NCBI GenBank assembly: GCA_007922195.1
Contig: ML682008.1
Coordinates: forward strand, 2,778,552 to 2,842,551
Length of the DNA: 64,000 nucleotides
Source: Podocnemis expansa
Taxonomy: Eukaryota; Chordata; Testudines; Podocnemididae
Direction: 5' to 3'
The notes below the pieces were generated by a model, which saw only the letters and a list, made by a program, of their open reading frames with translations, was not told the DNA's origin and searched no databases. Positions within the stretch are counted from its first letter, which is position 1, and each line of letters starts with the position of its first letter. The translations under genes and the position numbers were made by a program. Positions 1-10,557 of the stretch are shown piece by piece.

Positions 1-1720
1 TATCCATAGGTGCCCATTCAACTGGTAAAAATCATAATCCAGATCCTAGGAACAATGTTTGTGATTTAATGAGAAGCATATTAAGTGGTCTGACACAGGG
101 GATATGTTCTTTAGGTGCCTGAACCAGAGTCACTGAGGGAAAACTATAAAAGATAATGCAGAAAGCTACAATTATTGGACTCACCCACCATGGCAACTCT
201 TTTTTGTGGAAAGTCAGGATAGAGAGGAGAAAAAGAACCTGTCAGTCTGATGACTTGTTTTTTTTCCCCCCTGTAGGTAGGATACTAGAGAACAGTGTTC
301 TCAGGTGCTCCCCTGTGACTTAGGACATTTAAAAAGGCAAGTGAAATAGATGGGAGAAGGAGAGATGAACTCTAGTGAAACAATGTAGGCTGTCTGTGTA
401 GAGCTTTAGGCAAGTTACAGCAGGAAACTGTGGGAGATGGATAGGGGAGAGACAAGATGTACAGTGCTGAGAACTGGGAATTGAGAAACAAATGTGATAG
501 GAAACTCTTTTGCATGAGCTCTCCCAGACAGATCTTTATGTGCAGAATGAGGTTCCTTTTCTTCCATGCCAGGCTGACCTCCCACATGAACAGGCTTTTG
601 CAGTATGGCTTGTGCTCATCTATGTTGTTCCAAGGCTGGCATGTCTGTAAATAAATTGTGCTAGATTAAGCTTTCAGTGTGTAATCTGTAATGGCTATAG
701 TTTCATTTAAAAAAAAAAATGAATTGAGTTTCCTTGTTAACACAGATGACTTTGCTTTATTTGGCAGTAATGCAACAAAGATAAGCTGCTCTAGGAAAAA
801 AGGAACCTGTGAAATCCACAGCCTGAGGTCTTCTCCATAATAACAAATGGTTCAGTCGGATACATTTTCATTTGTGCCATCTAAAACTTACTCTTTAGTT
901 TGGCTGTGTGCATTTTGTGAACCAGGCCTTTGCATTTTTCACCAATAACATGAAGTCACAAAGCAGCATTTAATCATTTCTGGAATAATAACACCTTAAG
1001 TGTTATTTGTGCAGCTGTTCCTCTAGTTAGATTTGTTTAGAAATGGAATGCTACTTAGCTAGACAGCCAGAAATGTTACTGAGAATTGTTCTGTCCTTAC
1101 TTCAAATTAGAGAATGTTCTGTACGCTGTACCTATCTATTTCCTTCCATTGCTCTGGACACTCTTGGAAACTGAAAATATCAGCTCAGTAAGGATTCTGT
1201 GAGTGAACACCACTGTTGTTGAGAAAAATGCCATGGGATGCTAAGAAATGTATATGCTAATGTGTACACATACACATAGTCTTTGAAGGCAGGATCATCA
1301 GCTGTGGACATGGCTCATAATTTAGAAAACTGTCTCCATTTGGTCTGAACTACAGTTTTATGTTTCATCCAAAGGAGCAGGCTCCAGCTAGTGGCATCTC
1401 TAACACTGTGATGGAACTCTGGTCCAGGAATATAGGCCTCATCTTGCATGCCTGAAGTCAAAAGGGCTGTATGTGCATTGAAGTCAGGGTTGGGAGTACA
1501 CAATAAAGTCCCAGTAGGCAGTGAAGGCTTTGTAATACAACAGGGTAATTTTTCATTAAAAGCATTTTTATTGCAGCTCTGCTCCTGTACTGTAGAGTAA
1601 CAATGGTAGTGGTATGGCCAGTCAGGTCTACTGAGACACTTTTCTCCATTAATAAAAATGATGGCCTGACTGTCGTTTCCACCTCTTAATAGCAAACATT
1701 AACCTAGATAAGGAACTAAC
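1..1720. other. Intron, no gene or clear repeat recognised
   Basis: Unique-looking AT-rich intronic sequence. Short open frames at 457-654 and 1315-1695 have no recognisable motif, no start context and no codon pattern, and are read as chance. Confidence 0.6.
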
Positions 1721-1721
1721 T

Positions 1722-2270
1722 GCATGCTGATTTAATGTCTCAACTGGAGCCTCTGAGGAAATGACAAAGACTTTAATCTTTAATGAAACAGAGAGCAAAT
1801 CTCTTAAAGTGAATGTTCACCATACATTAATAAACGACCATATGTATAATTAACTCTGTTCCTGTGCAATATGAGAACACTGTTTAGCTGTTGGAATCAA
1901 CTGGATGCTAACTGATCACAGTGACGTCATGCAAATCTACATATTTCTCTGAGGAGCAATAAATTCTCCTAGACGGTAGTGGACAAGGCTCTTTCTTCAT
2001 GATTACTTTGATCATGTTAATATCCTTGATAATCTTTAATAGATTTAACCAAAATGGGCAGGGGAAACCCACAAGTTTGGTTTGTTTTTAATGTGAGTGG
2101 CTGGAATGATTAATTTGGCAGTAATTTAATCAGTTTTCCTGCTAATGTTGTCTTGCCAAATTTTACTGGGTCACATCGCAGTTTTAATCCTGTCTGTTCC
2201 AGTGGGCAGAGTGTAATTTAAAAGCCTTTTCTCAGTAATACATTAATTAAAATTAAAACACTGCAAGCTG
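1722..2270. promoter_or_regulatory. Candidate conserved non-coding element (tentative)
   Basis: The block holds none of the repeat families seen elsewhere in the window and is dense in transcription-factor-like words: a perfect CRE palindrome TGACGTCA at 1922-1929 overlapping an octamer ATGCAAAT at 1929-1936, and at least six TAAT/ATTA homeodomain cores, several in pairs around 2110-2135 and 2238-2258. This is inference from motif density; conservation was not tested. Confidence 0.3.
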
Positions 2271-3255
2271 GTTCCTTCCCTCTCTCGCACTTTCTGTTGT
2301 CGCTTATGCCTGTGCAAAGCCAGTGTGAAAAGTGGCTATTCCTGTTTGTACCCTGTGTGCATTCAGAACTGAGCAGGGTAAATGGCTAAGCAAGACCATG
2401 GAAAATCGGTCCAGGTTCTCCAAACTCCCAGTTAAGTGCTCCAGTCATGAGACAACCCTTTTGCTTCCCCTTAATAACTGACTTTGACGGTTGTAGAAAT
2501 TTTCTGGCTAGTATTTACTCATAGAGAAAGACTCATGTATTATCCTTTTGGGGATGCTCATTGTAGAGATATTTCCTTCAGAATGAATAAATGAATAAAT
2601 AAGGAAACTGGTACCTCATTCCTCCCTTTTCAGTTATGTTGGGCCCCCTTGCTATTTATCTTAGGAAATCAAATATGGATTACCCTTGTGCATGTTAACT
2701 GATGTTATGAGCTCCAGCAGTTAGAGCCAGCTGGTACAGGGTAGTACCTGTCTATCTCTGGCTACAAAGAAATAAATTCTGTTTTACTAGGATGCAGAGG
2801 AAAATGAGGTTGGTGGTTTCATTTATACACATCAGGCAATCTGTCATGTTGATTTTGTGTTCATGAGATTTGCTCTTAAAATTTTTAAAGGAGGGGTGCC
2901 TTGTAAAATACAGTAGCTGACAATAGTTCATTAACATCTGCTGTCTCTCTAAAATGAATCCTAGCAAATTATCCATGGTTGATCCATATAGCCAAGTATA
3001 CCCATTGCTGTTACTCTCATCCCTCATCCACCACTCCATCTGTTGTCTACTACAAACAACTGTTATGCATTGTCTTAATCTAGATTGCAAAATGTTTTGG
3101 ACAGGGATTTATATATACTATGAGCCAGATTCCCTGGTCTATGATATCCCCTTTTCCCAGAAGAGTGTAGAGTTGATGGATGGGGAAGGGCAGGAGGGAG
3201 GACTGGCTAGAGCAAGATGTTCTCCAGCAATGCTCAGCAGGTGAATAATATCTTA
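2271..3255. other. Intron, nothing recognised
   Basis: No gene or confident repeat. A short (GAAT)n-like run at 2581-2600 is the only low-complexity feature. Small open frames on both strands around 2752-3244 look like chance. Confidence 0.55.
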
Positions 3256-3630
3256 GTGTATGACTACGCTGGAGATTCTGTTAAATTGACATAACAAGGT
3301 CAACTTTGAGCATCCACACTGAAAACTCCTGTCAACTACCTGCGTCCCCACTGACAGGTGCTAGGTCGACACTTCCTGGTAGCCAGGAACTCTGGGAGGG
3401 GGCTTGGAGGCCAATTAAATTGATTTAAGGGCTATTCCCTGTCTACTCTGGCTTAAGTCAACTTAATAAGGTTGACTTAAGCATAAAGTCGACTTTAAGA
3501 GGTGATGTTAATAAGTATTAAGTATAAGTAAGTTAATAAGTAACTTAATAAAAGCCCAGTGTGGCCATGGAGGTCTGTAAATTGACTTAAGCTTCCTTAC
3601 GTCGACCTAAGGCTCCAGTATAGATGTTCC
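3256..3630. mobile_element. TIR element of the TTAAGTCGACTTAA family, decayed
   Basis: Ends resemble GTGTATGACTACGCTGG and its complement CCAGTATAGATG. The interior repeats the self-complementary words TTAAGTCGACTTAA and AAGTTGACTT many times and shares the phrase about a purine-rich spacer with the copies at 4790 and 43853. No intact duplication was found at the ends, so this copy is older or edge-eroded. Confidence 0.6.
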
Positions 3631-3824
3631 ATTAGAGACTACTGCTAAAGCAAGGTAGAACAGCCTGAAGGAGCTTTAAGTGACTGTATCCCATTACTCT
3701 GTCTTAAACAGAAGATTCTTCATGGGTGAGCTCAACAAACAAGGAATTCTGTGTACTTTTAAAGACTTAACAGATTTATTTTTACTACTGGTGATGGGTA
3801 TGATAGGGACGTGGGAAGGGGCAT

Positions 3825-4180
3825 TTGATCGAGTGGGTTCTGAGTTATTACAGAGAGGTTCTTCTTGACTGGCTGTTGTGGACTTGCCCTCATGCTCAGG
3901 GTTTAACTGATAGCCAGATTTGGGGTCGGGAAGGAATTTTCGGGCAGATTGGCTTGGGCACTGGTTTTTTTTTTGCCTTCCTCTGTAGCATTGGGCATGG
4001 CTCTCTTGCTGGTTGATTCTCTGTATTAAAGTCTTTAAATCATGATTTGAGGACTTTGATAGCTCAGTTATGGGTTTGAGATTCATTGCAGGAGTCGGTC
4101 GGTCAGGTTTTGTGGCCTGCACTGTGCAGAAGGTCCGACTAGATGATCATATTGGTCCCTTTTGACCTTGGAGTTTATGA
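3825..4180 (+). mobile_element. CR1 LINE 3' end, truncated
   Basis: Recognised by its 3' non-coding phrase: ATTTGGGGTCGGGAAGGAAT, then CATGATTTGAGGACTT, GTGGCCTGCACTGTGC and the terminal CTAGATGATCATATTGGTCC. A second copy of the same family ends at 51531. No reverse-transcriptase coding sequence is kept here. Confidence 0.75.
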
Positions 4181-4195
4181 GCTTTCTTGGGTTTC

Positions 4196-4256
4196 ACCAC
4201 AGGACACCTTGTTTGTTTTGCTGAACTAGACTAACATGGCTACCCCACTGAAACTA
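4196..4256 (+). mobile_element. Penelope-like element tail fragment
   Basis: Short stretch reading CTTGTTTGTTTTGCTGAACT followed by AGACTAACATGGCTACCCC, the last part of the PLE tail found many times in this window. It directly follows the CR1 end. Confidence 0.65.
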
Positions 4257-4264
4257 TTCTTTTA

Positions 4265-4345
4265 TATATTGTCATAGCACCCAGTATAATGGACCCCATT
4301 CCTGACTGGGGCCTCCAGCTTGGAAGAGCTAAGCAGGATCTTGAA
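4265..4345. repeat. MIR/CORE-SINE-like tail fragment
   Basis: Contains GTCATAGCACCCAGTATAAT and CCTGACTGGGGCCTCC, the recurrent tail of an old SINE-like repeat seen also at about 7715-7775. Confidence 0.4.
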
Positions 4346-4789
4346 CAACTTTTAATTCCCAGTGAACTAATGTCAACAACATACACAAATTAAAAAAAAA
4401 AATCATAAATGGCTCTGATTGTCTGTCTCACAGAGAGGTCAGCAAATGAATACATCTGGGAAATAAATCATCCTTTCATCCTCCACAGGCAGAACAGTAT
4501 GGGTAAGCTAATCATTCATGCTGTTTTGTCTAATGGATAAATTCAAGCTGCCTGAATTCACCCTTGTCTTCACTAGAGAATTTGGGACCCATTGTCTAAC
4601 AACTGCTGGTTAGCCTGCTGTAGCGTAAGAGGCAATATAGACATGGCTCAGGTATTTTAAGCATCATGTTGTGAAAAGCTTTACAGTTGGTTCCCTTTTT
4701 GTGATCTTGGTCTGATTGAGTGACGACTCTTTTAAAATATTATTTGCTAAACATTAACAATATCCTTGGCTCTAAGAGACACTGATAAA

Positions 4790-5244
4790 GGGTATGTCTA
4801 CACTGGAGCTTTAGGTCAACTTAACCTCCCTTAAGTCAACCTAAGGAAAGCTCTGTCCACATCTGGAATTTATTAAGTCTACTTAAGCATTTCCTTAAGT
4901 TGACTTAATAACACCACCTTGGAAGGTCAACTTAACACTTAAGTTGATCGTATTAATTCGACTTAAGCCAGTGTAGATGGTTTGTTAAGTCTATTTAAGG
5001 ACTATGCCCCATCTACATTGGTTATTATGTCGACTTAAGGGCTGTGCCCCATCAACCCCAATTTAAGTCGACTTAATACGGTCAACTTAAGCATTAAGTC
5101 AACTAGCAGCTGCCAGTGTGGACATGGACAGTCTACAGGAGTTTGGAACGTAGATGCTCTAAGTCGACTTAACAAGGTTGACTTTAAATTGACTTAAGGC
5201 GACCTTGTTAAGTCAACTTAACTGAGCCTAGTGTAGACATACCC
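4790..5244. mobile_element. Complete TIR element, TTAAGTCGACTTAA family (455 bp)
   Basis: Terminal inverted repeats GGGTATGTCTACACTGG and its complement ending GTGTAGACATACCC are well kept. They are flanked by AAA on both sides (4787-4789 and 5245-5247), a 3-bp duplication like that of PIF/Harbinger elements. The interior has no coding capacity and is packed with short palindromes built on TTAAGTCGACTTAA, so it is a non-autonomous MITE. Family class is inferred from duplication length. Confidence 0.8.
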
Positions 5245-5247
5245 AAA

Positions 5248-6290
5248 GACAGCCTGTGCACTAAACAATTTAGAGTATAACATTTGAATTCATTTCCACT
5301 TTAATTTAAAGTTTTCTAAAATAAAACCAGATAAATCTACCCTAAGGGAACAAAGCATACAGTACTGGGCAGTTTGTTTGCAGATTGCGCTGTAACAACT
5401 TTCAGTAATGAGCCAATCAGTAACACCTGGACTTCGTACATAAAAGTGATAAAGAGCCATCTTATAATGTAGTAACATTATTCTCAGTAGCTGATGAATA
5501 AGGATAAAGTATTTATTTTTCTCCCCCAGTATTGTTTCCCCCCCAAAAAAAATATCTTAATCCTTTAGTAGCCTATAGTCTGCTATATCTCTCGGCATGA
5601 GAGAGTTCTTGTTTGTGAAAGCCTAATACAATTTTTCATCATGTGCTGAGCATATAAATAAATCATACTGTTTAGATAAATGGGTGGGAGTAAGTCCGCC
5701 TACTTAGAGAAGAAAGGAACCTTAATATTGTTCTGTTGATCCTTGGATTTGCCTGTCTCTTACAAGAGATGTCTGTGGTTCAATTTAGGATGCCAGATAT
5801 GAAATAATTTAGGCACATGTTTAAGCATGTTCTCCCCAAATTAGGGCTCTTTTCCACAGTGTGAAGGGAAAGCTGATATAGTACTGCCACATGCTGGACA
5901 TATAGCGAAAGAAATGAAAATTGGAAGTTTTCTCTATGCCAGGTGGAAGATGAGGGACTTTAACAAATCTATTTCAGAATTTGCGAATGAATTTATGATC
6001 CAAAGAACAGAGCTGTTTATTTGGATCATCAGGGACAAGAATATCAGTAGGTGAATGAATTGGTCAACTTTAGTCCTCACTTATTGAGAACCCTCAAAGA
6101 GGGCCTCAAAATGGAAAACCCTCTAGAGAGAAGTTACTGATCGTTGTTGAACTGTCTTCAGTCATAATCTTTGCAGTCTTCTGTGTGCAAGAGTAATCCA
6201 CTGATTGGTACATGACATATACCCGTCTGTCCCAGATCCACAGGGTCAGGGGCAGCCCCATCTTACAGAACGTGGCTCTGGAGCTCAAGC
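5248..6290. other. Intron, nothing recognised
   Basis: AT-rich unique-looking intron. No exon of the host gene, no confident repeat and no RNA gene seen. Confidence 0.55.
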
Positions 6291-6299
6291 ATTGGTGAC

Positions 6300-6410
6300 G
6301 TGTGCATTTATGTTTGTCCCCTGTACTCATAAAACAAAAAGGGCATTTAATGAGTTACAGATTATTGTAATAAGTCATACATCCATGACTTGTAGTGTTC
6401 AGTCCCCGTG
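6300..6410 (-). mobile_element. Penelope-like element fragment, second family
   Basis: The phrase CCCCTGTACTCATAAAACAA, then GAGTTACAGATTATTGTAAT, recurs with small changes at 7379-7436 in the better preserved copy. Read on the - strand it falls at the end of the endonuclease coding region of this family. Confidence 0.6.
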
Positions 6411-6885
6411 CTGGCCACAGTGGATGCCACACAAAGACTACATTCAATTCAGCATCTGGGCATTGGATTGCTCAGATTGGACAAAGTGATTGGAAGGGTC
6501 AGTAGTCTTGCTTCCCTTCGTAATAGGCCAGCTGTGCGGGGAGAAGCTCACAGTGGCTTCTTTCCATGGGAGGTAAGCTGGCTGTACTCCAAAAGGGCTT
6601 CCAAAGGGTAGGCAGATAAATAGCTTTGAAGATCTGGAATATTATGCTTAGCTGAGGCACCATGCAAGCTTCCTTGAGTATTGGCTGGCCTAGTATGTCT
6701 CTATAGTGTCTCATACTGCAGGACAGTGCCGTAGTGTCATACTCAAACCTGTTATGTATTGCTTAGTTTACTTCAAATTTTAATACTATAATTCCATATA
6801 TCACCAGCCACCTGGTGTTAGGTAGGCAAGCGGCAAACTAAATCTTCTAATGCTATGCGGTGTTTTTATAGTCATACCAGTCCTC

Positions 6886-7017
6886 AGATATCGGAGACAA
6901 GGTGTGTGAGGTAATATCTTTAATTGGATCAATTTCTGTGGGTGGGAGAGACAAGCTTTCAAGCTGTACAGGACTATTCCTCAGGTCTGGGAAAGATACT
7001 AAGAGTGTCACATCTAA
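6886..7017 (-). mobile_element. Penelope-like element tail, second family, left part
   Basis: Matches the familiar sauropsid PLE tail: AAGGTGTGTGAGGTAATATC, GGGAGAGACAAGCTTTC, TCCTCAGGTCTGGGAAAG. The element is interrupted at 7017 by a TIR element and resumes at 7293. On the - strand, 6984 to 6950 resembles a hammerhead ribozyme core (CTGAGGA, stem, GAAA, GTC). Confidence 0.7.
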
Positions 7018-7289
7018 GGGCTAGTCTACACTAGCCTCTGCATCAGTGCAAAAGTACACATGCAGCCATGCCATTGTACTGTCTATGGGGAAAACGCTTT
7101 ATAGTAATGGGAGAGGGCTCTACCACTGACATAATAAATCCACTTCTGCAAGAGGCACTAGATATGTCAGTGGGAGAAGTACTGTGCACCCCAGCACACT
7201 GGTGTAACTTATCTGCCCAGGGGGGTAGCTTATTCATACCCCAGAGTAAGATAAGTTGGACTGAAATAAGTGGTAGCATAGACCTGGTC
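7018..7289. mobile_element. MITE with TAA target duplication, inserted in a Penelope-like element
   Basis: Starts GGGCTAGTCTACACTAGC and ends near AGCATAGACCTGGTC. Flanked by TAA at 7015-7017 and 7290-7292, the canonical TWA duplication of PIF/Harbinger transposons. It splits one Penelope tail into two halves that rejoin correctly when it is removed. No coding capacity. Confidence 0.75.
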
Positions 7290-7292
7290 TAA

Positions 7293-7495
7293 ATATAAGA
7301 TGGAACAGGTAGTTTAGCATATGTCATATGTAGTTAGCACATACTAAGAGAATATTCATGGCGAAGCAGTCAGTTGACACCCCTGTACTCATAAGACAAA
7401 AAGGGGGTTTCATGAGTTACAGATTATTGTAATAATGATGAATTTAAGATCCCACTTGGCTAGACACTAAAAATCAAGGACCTTTCCCAGAGCCG
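7293..7495 (-). mobile_element. Penelope-like element, second family, right part
   Basis: Continues the tail at 6886-7017 after the inserted MITE: GATGGAACAGGTAGTTTAGC, CCCCTGTACTCATAAGAC, then AGTTACAGATTATTGTAATA. Near 7440-7480 it runs into remnants of the C-terminal endonuclease coding sequence on the - strand, too decayed to read through. Confidence 0.65.
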
Positions 7496-7579
7496 AGGAG
7501 GAACTCTGTGAAACTCAAAAACTTGCCTTCTTCACCAACAGAAGCTGGTCCAATATGAATATTATCTCACTCACCTTTT

Positions 7580-7800
7580 CTCACTCTTTATTCCAGCCTC
7601 TATTAATTTTTATATTACTTGAACCTCTTAATTCCTTCATGCTTGCTTTTTCTGTTTGGTCCATCTGCAACATCTTCTCTGACAGCTCTCTAGGTCATTG
7701 ACTATCTTTCTTGTTACATTGTTGTACAGTGTCTAGCACAATGGGGCATTAATCCTTGACTGGGGTGAGTGATCATAATGGTGATTAAGACAAAACAATA
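7580..7800. repeat. MIR/CORE-SINE-like repeat
   Basis: Tail words TTGTACAGTGTCTAGCACAA and TGGGGCATTAATCCTTGACT belong to an old SINE-like family common in amniotes. The head is poorly preserved. Confidence 0.45.
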
Positions 7801-8161
7801 TTAGTAGTATGGACAGATTTTATAGCAGCAATGAAAAGATGTAGAAAATTTCTTCCAAATTTTGCCTTTTTCACATTTTCAGTTTTTTCCAAACATCTGA
7901 TTCCTTAAAGATTTTCTAAAATATTTATTAACAAGTTTTTACACACACAAAATCAGTAGTGAAAATGTATACCACCCAATTCAAAGAAAAAAATCATGTT
8001 TGAGGATAACAAATGCTATGATTCCAGAAACATATGCTGTCTGCTGCAGATACCTCACCAGCAACTTCCATGAGGGGTGCATATATACATATATTATAAC
8101 AGACACCAATGAGTCATATGTAAACATTTTGATTATAAAGATTTTCTTCATTTTCCCACAG

Positions 8162-8322
8162 ACTTGCTGCTTTCAAACAGCTGTATCCCATTCCTGGGCT
8201 CAGCAGAGGGGCTTGATTTTCGAACCCTGCTGCTAGATGAGGAGAGAGGCCGACTGCTAATTGGTGCTAAAGACCACATCTTTCTGCTCGACTTGGTCGA
8301 TTTAAACAAAAATGTAAAAAAG
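8162..8322 (+). CDS. SEMA3D: SEMA3D exon, start of the sema domain (161 nt)
   Basis: The exon supplies the last two bases of a split Asp codon and then 53 codons, reading [10 protein letters not shown], then L-D-E-E-R-G-R-L and I-G-A-K-D-H-I-F, ending N-V-K-K. This is the beginning of the seven-bladed sema propeller; the L-L-D-E-E-R and G-A-K-D-H-I-F strands are shared by all class 3 semaphorins, while the [12 protein letters not shown] start is SEMA3D-like. The acceptor is a pyrimidine-rich tract ending CCCACAG at 8161 and the donor is AAG|GTCAGT at 8323. Phase is 1 in and 0 out. No stop or frameshift is present, so it looks functional. The upstream partner exon must end in the first base of an Asp codon and is not in the window. 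Confidence 0.96.
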
Positions 8323-9594
8323 GTCAGTTTGCTTTCTGTACAGTTCACCTGAACAGTTTGTTTTCAAGCCCTTCCCCTACTTTGTGTTTTTGTTTGTTCT
8401 GTCTTTGTCTAAATGGCAAATACCCTATGTGATGTGCTATAACAGTCCTTCATAATCTTATCTCCCATTGTTACGTGGCTTGCTTTTAATTTGATGAAGT
8501 TTTCAGAGTGTGTGACCTCTTGTAGCAATAAAGGAGCACAATAGGTTAGATATCAATAGGGGCTATGCACTTCATGAAACCAAAATATCAACAAACAGGC
8601 AAGAAAACCTCTTAGACTATTTGTTTCTTCTTTCCACTGGCCTAATGGAGACATTGGCAAGAACAAAAAAATAAATAAATAATCCTGACATTGGGTCTGT
8701 CCTTGCTTACTGACTTCATTGAGGTTGTTACATGGATATAACTGAGTAATGAATATGGCCTGTTAGTGTGCTGTTTGTTAAATGTCACTCAACATTGTGA
8801 AGTCAATTTATATATTCTCAATTGTGTTAATAATCAGAATTATATGGGTTACAGGAACCTCTACTGGGTGCTACGGTACATAGTCCATATCTCTACCCTG
8901 GAGTAAAATTAATTTTGTTACCCCTAGTCTATATCTAAAAGAAGGATATCAATTTGACCTTCAATATTTCCAGTGGGGATGATGATTTCATGTTTTGTGC
9001 ACACATTATTGGCTTCTAGAGTATAAAAAACCAGATGGAAGCACAGGAGTTGTAATTGAAATTGCTTTTTTATTGTCACATATATACAACTTACTGAAGA
9101 AAGTTAAATCCTCTCATTTTTTTAAATGTATTTTCTTTAAATATAACAGGCATTTTTAATGGACTGTACCCCAGTAACTTATTCTGGAGTAATCTGATTT
9201 AAGCCAATAGAGTTAAGAGGTTTAAGAGAGGAGAGTTGGGGCCTATGTCTGAATGAAACATATGAGATCATTGATAAAAACTTCCAATACCAAACATAAC
9301 CAACTGAATAGCAAATTTCTTATGCTTTTATTTTTGTTTTCTTATACACATTTCTGACTCACCATTTTGAATCTTAATGCTCAGTAGTATAGTCAGAACA
9401 GTGTGAGTCCAAAAATGGCACCCATCTCTTAGGGATAGTTTTGAGCTAATGGAATTATTCCTACCACAGGCTTTTTCTTGTCCCAGGTTGAGTTTCTGGC
9501 TTTGGTGACTAGGTGGGAAAAAAAGGCAAAAATCACTTGCAAAAGAGGTGGATTTTTGTTTCTGCAAGTTCTTACTTTAGCTAAACAGAAACAA
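8323..9594. other. Intron, nothing recognised
   Basis: First part of the 14.8-kb intron. No exon, RNA gene or confident mobile element seen. Confidence 0.55.
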
Positions 9595-10557
9595 ATTTAT
9601 TTAGGCAAAGCTTTCGTGAGATAGAATCCACTTCATCAGATGAATGAAGTGGAACCTTCAGTTTGTTTAACACATATACACATTCAAAGAATGGTGAGTC
9701 ACATTTTGTGTGGAGAATTGGATTTAATGCAGTGAATTTAGACTTCGAGTGTGGCCTATTCACAACATTTGGTGAGAATCTGTGAATGTTTAAAGAGGGA
9801 AAATTACTTTTTATGGTAAGTAGGCACTCCCAGTCACTATTCAGACCCAGTCTGATAGTGTCAAGTTTGCGTATGAACTCCAGCTCTGCAGTTTCGCGCT
9901 GAAGTCTGCAGGATTTTTTTTTTTTTTTAACTGAAGTATGGTAACTTTCAAGTGTGCAGGGAGGGTGATGTTCTCCCCTACTGATTTTTGAATGTTACCA
10001 TTCTTGATGTCTGATTTGTGTCCATTTATTCTTTTGCACAGAGACAGTTCAGTTTGGCCAACGTATATGGCAGAGCGGTATTGTTGGCACATGATTGCAT
10101 ATATCATATTGGCTTATGTTCTGATGAATAAGCCCTCGATGGAGTGGCTGATTTGGTTAGGACCTGCAATGGAGTCATTGGAGTAGGTACATGAGAAGAG
10201 TTGGCAATGAGATTTGTTGCAGGGATAGGTTCGTGGGTTAGTGTGTCTGTTGTATTGTGGTGTGTAGTTGCTGGTGAGAGTTTGCTTCAGGCTGGAGGGG
10301 CTGTTTGTAAGTAAGAACTGGCCTACCTCTGTAGACTTGAGAGAGTGTCTTCTAGGGTAGATTGTAGATCCTTGATGATGTACTGGAGAAGTTTAAACAC
10401 GGTGCTGGAGGTGATGACCAGTGGCATTCTGTTGCCTTTATTGGGCCTGTCCTAAAGTAGGTGACTTCTTTGTACCCGTCTGGCTCTGTCAATTTTTGTC
10501 TTCACTTCCTCAGGTAGGTACTGTAGTTTTGAGAAGGGTTGATGGAGATCCTGTAGG
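9595..10557 (-). mobile_element. Penelope-like retroelement with GIY-YIG endonuclease remnant
   Basis: Best PLE copy in the window. On the - strand, from about 10557 down, it holds a decayed linker from the end of the reverse transcriptase, then a Cys-rich stretch (C-N-K-S-H-C-Q-L), then M-I-Y-A-I-M-C and Y-V-G-Q-T-E-L-S-L with R-I-N-G-H, the GIY-YIG nuclease core, at about 10107-9990. A poly-A/T slip near 9907-9930 and stops break the frame. The tail follows, with CTGATGAAGTGG and CACGAAAGC near 9645-9615 and AAATAAATTTG at 9595. The element is truncated at its 5' side, lacks most of the reverse transcriptase and cannot be active. PLEs with this domain (Penelope/Neptune-like) insert by target-primed reverse transcription. 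Confidence 0.85.
9841..10107 (-). pseudogene. GIY-YIG endonuclease domain of a Penelope-like element, broken
   Basis: An 88-codon open frame includes the Y-A-I-M-C strand, the Y-V-G-Q-T motif (the YIG element), the following R-I-N-G-H helix with its conserved Arg and His, and K-S-D-I-K. These are the catalytic-site residues of the family. The frame is then lost in a lysine run caused by the A-rich slip. The real protein would begin far upstream, so the apparent start Met is only an internal codon. Confidence 0.8.

Noticed and set aside
3472..3560. TAAGTAT/AAGTAAGTTAATAAG run as an AT microsatellite
   Set aside because: It is part of the interior word expansion of the TIR element at 3256-3630.
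4077..4130. Possible tRNA-derived SINE head
   Set aside because: No A or B box pattern or cloverleaf could be drawn; the text is CR1 3' end.
8000..8236. Alternative reading frame over the first sema exon
   Set aside because: Different frame from the conserved semaphorin translation and crosses the splice acceptor.
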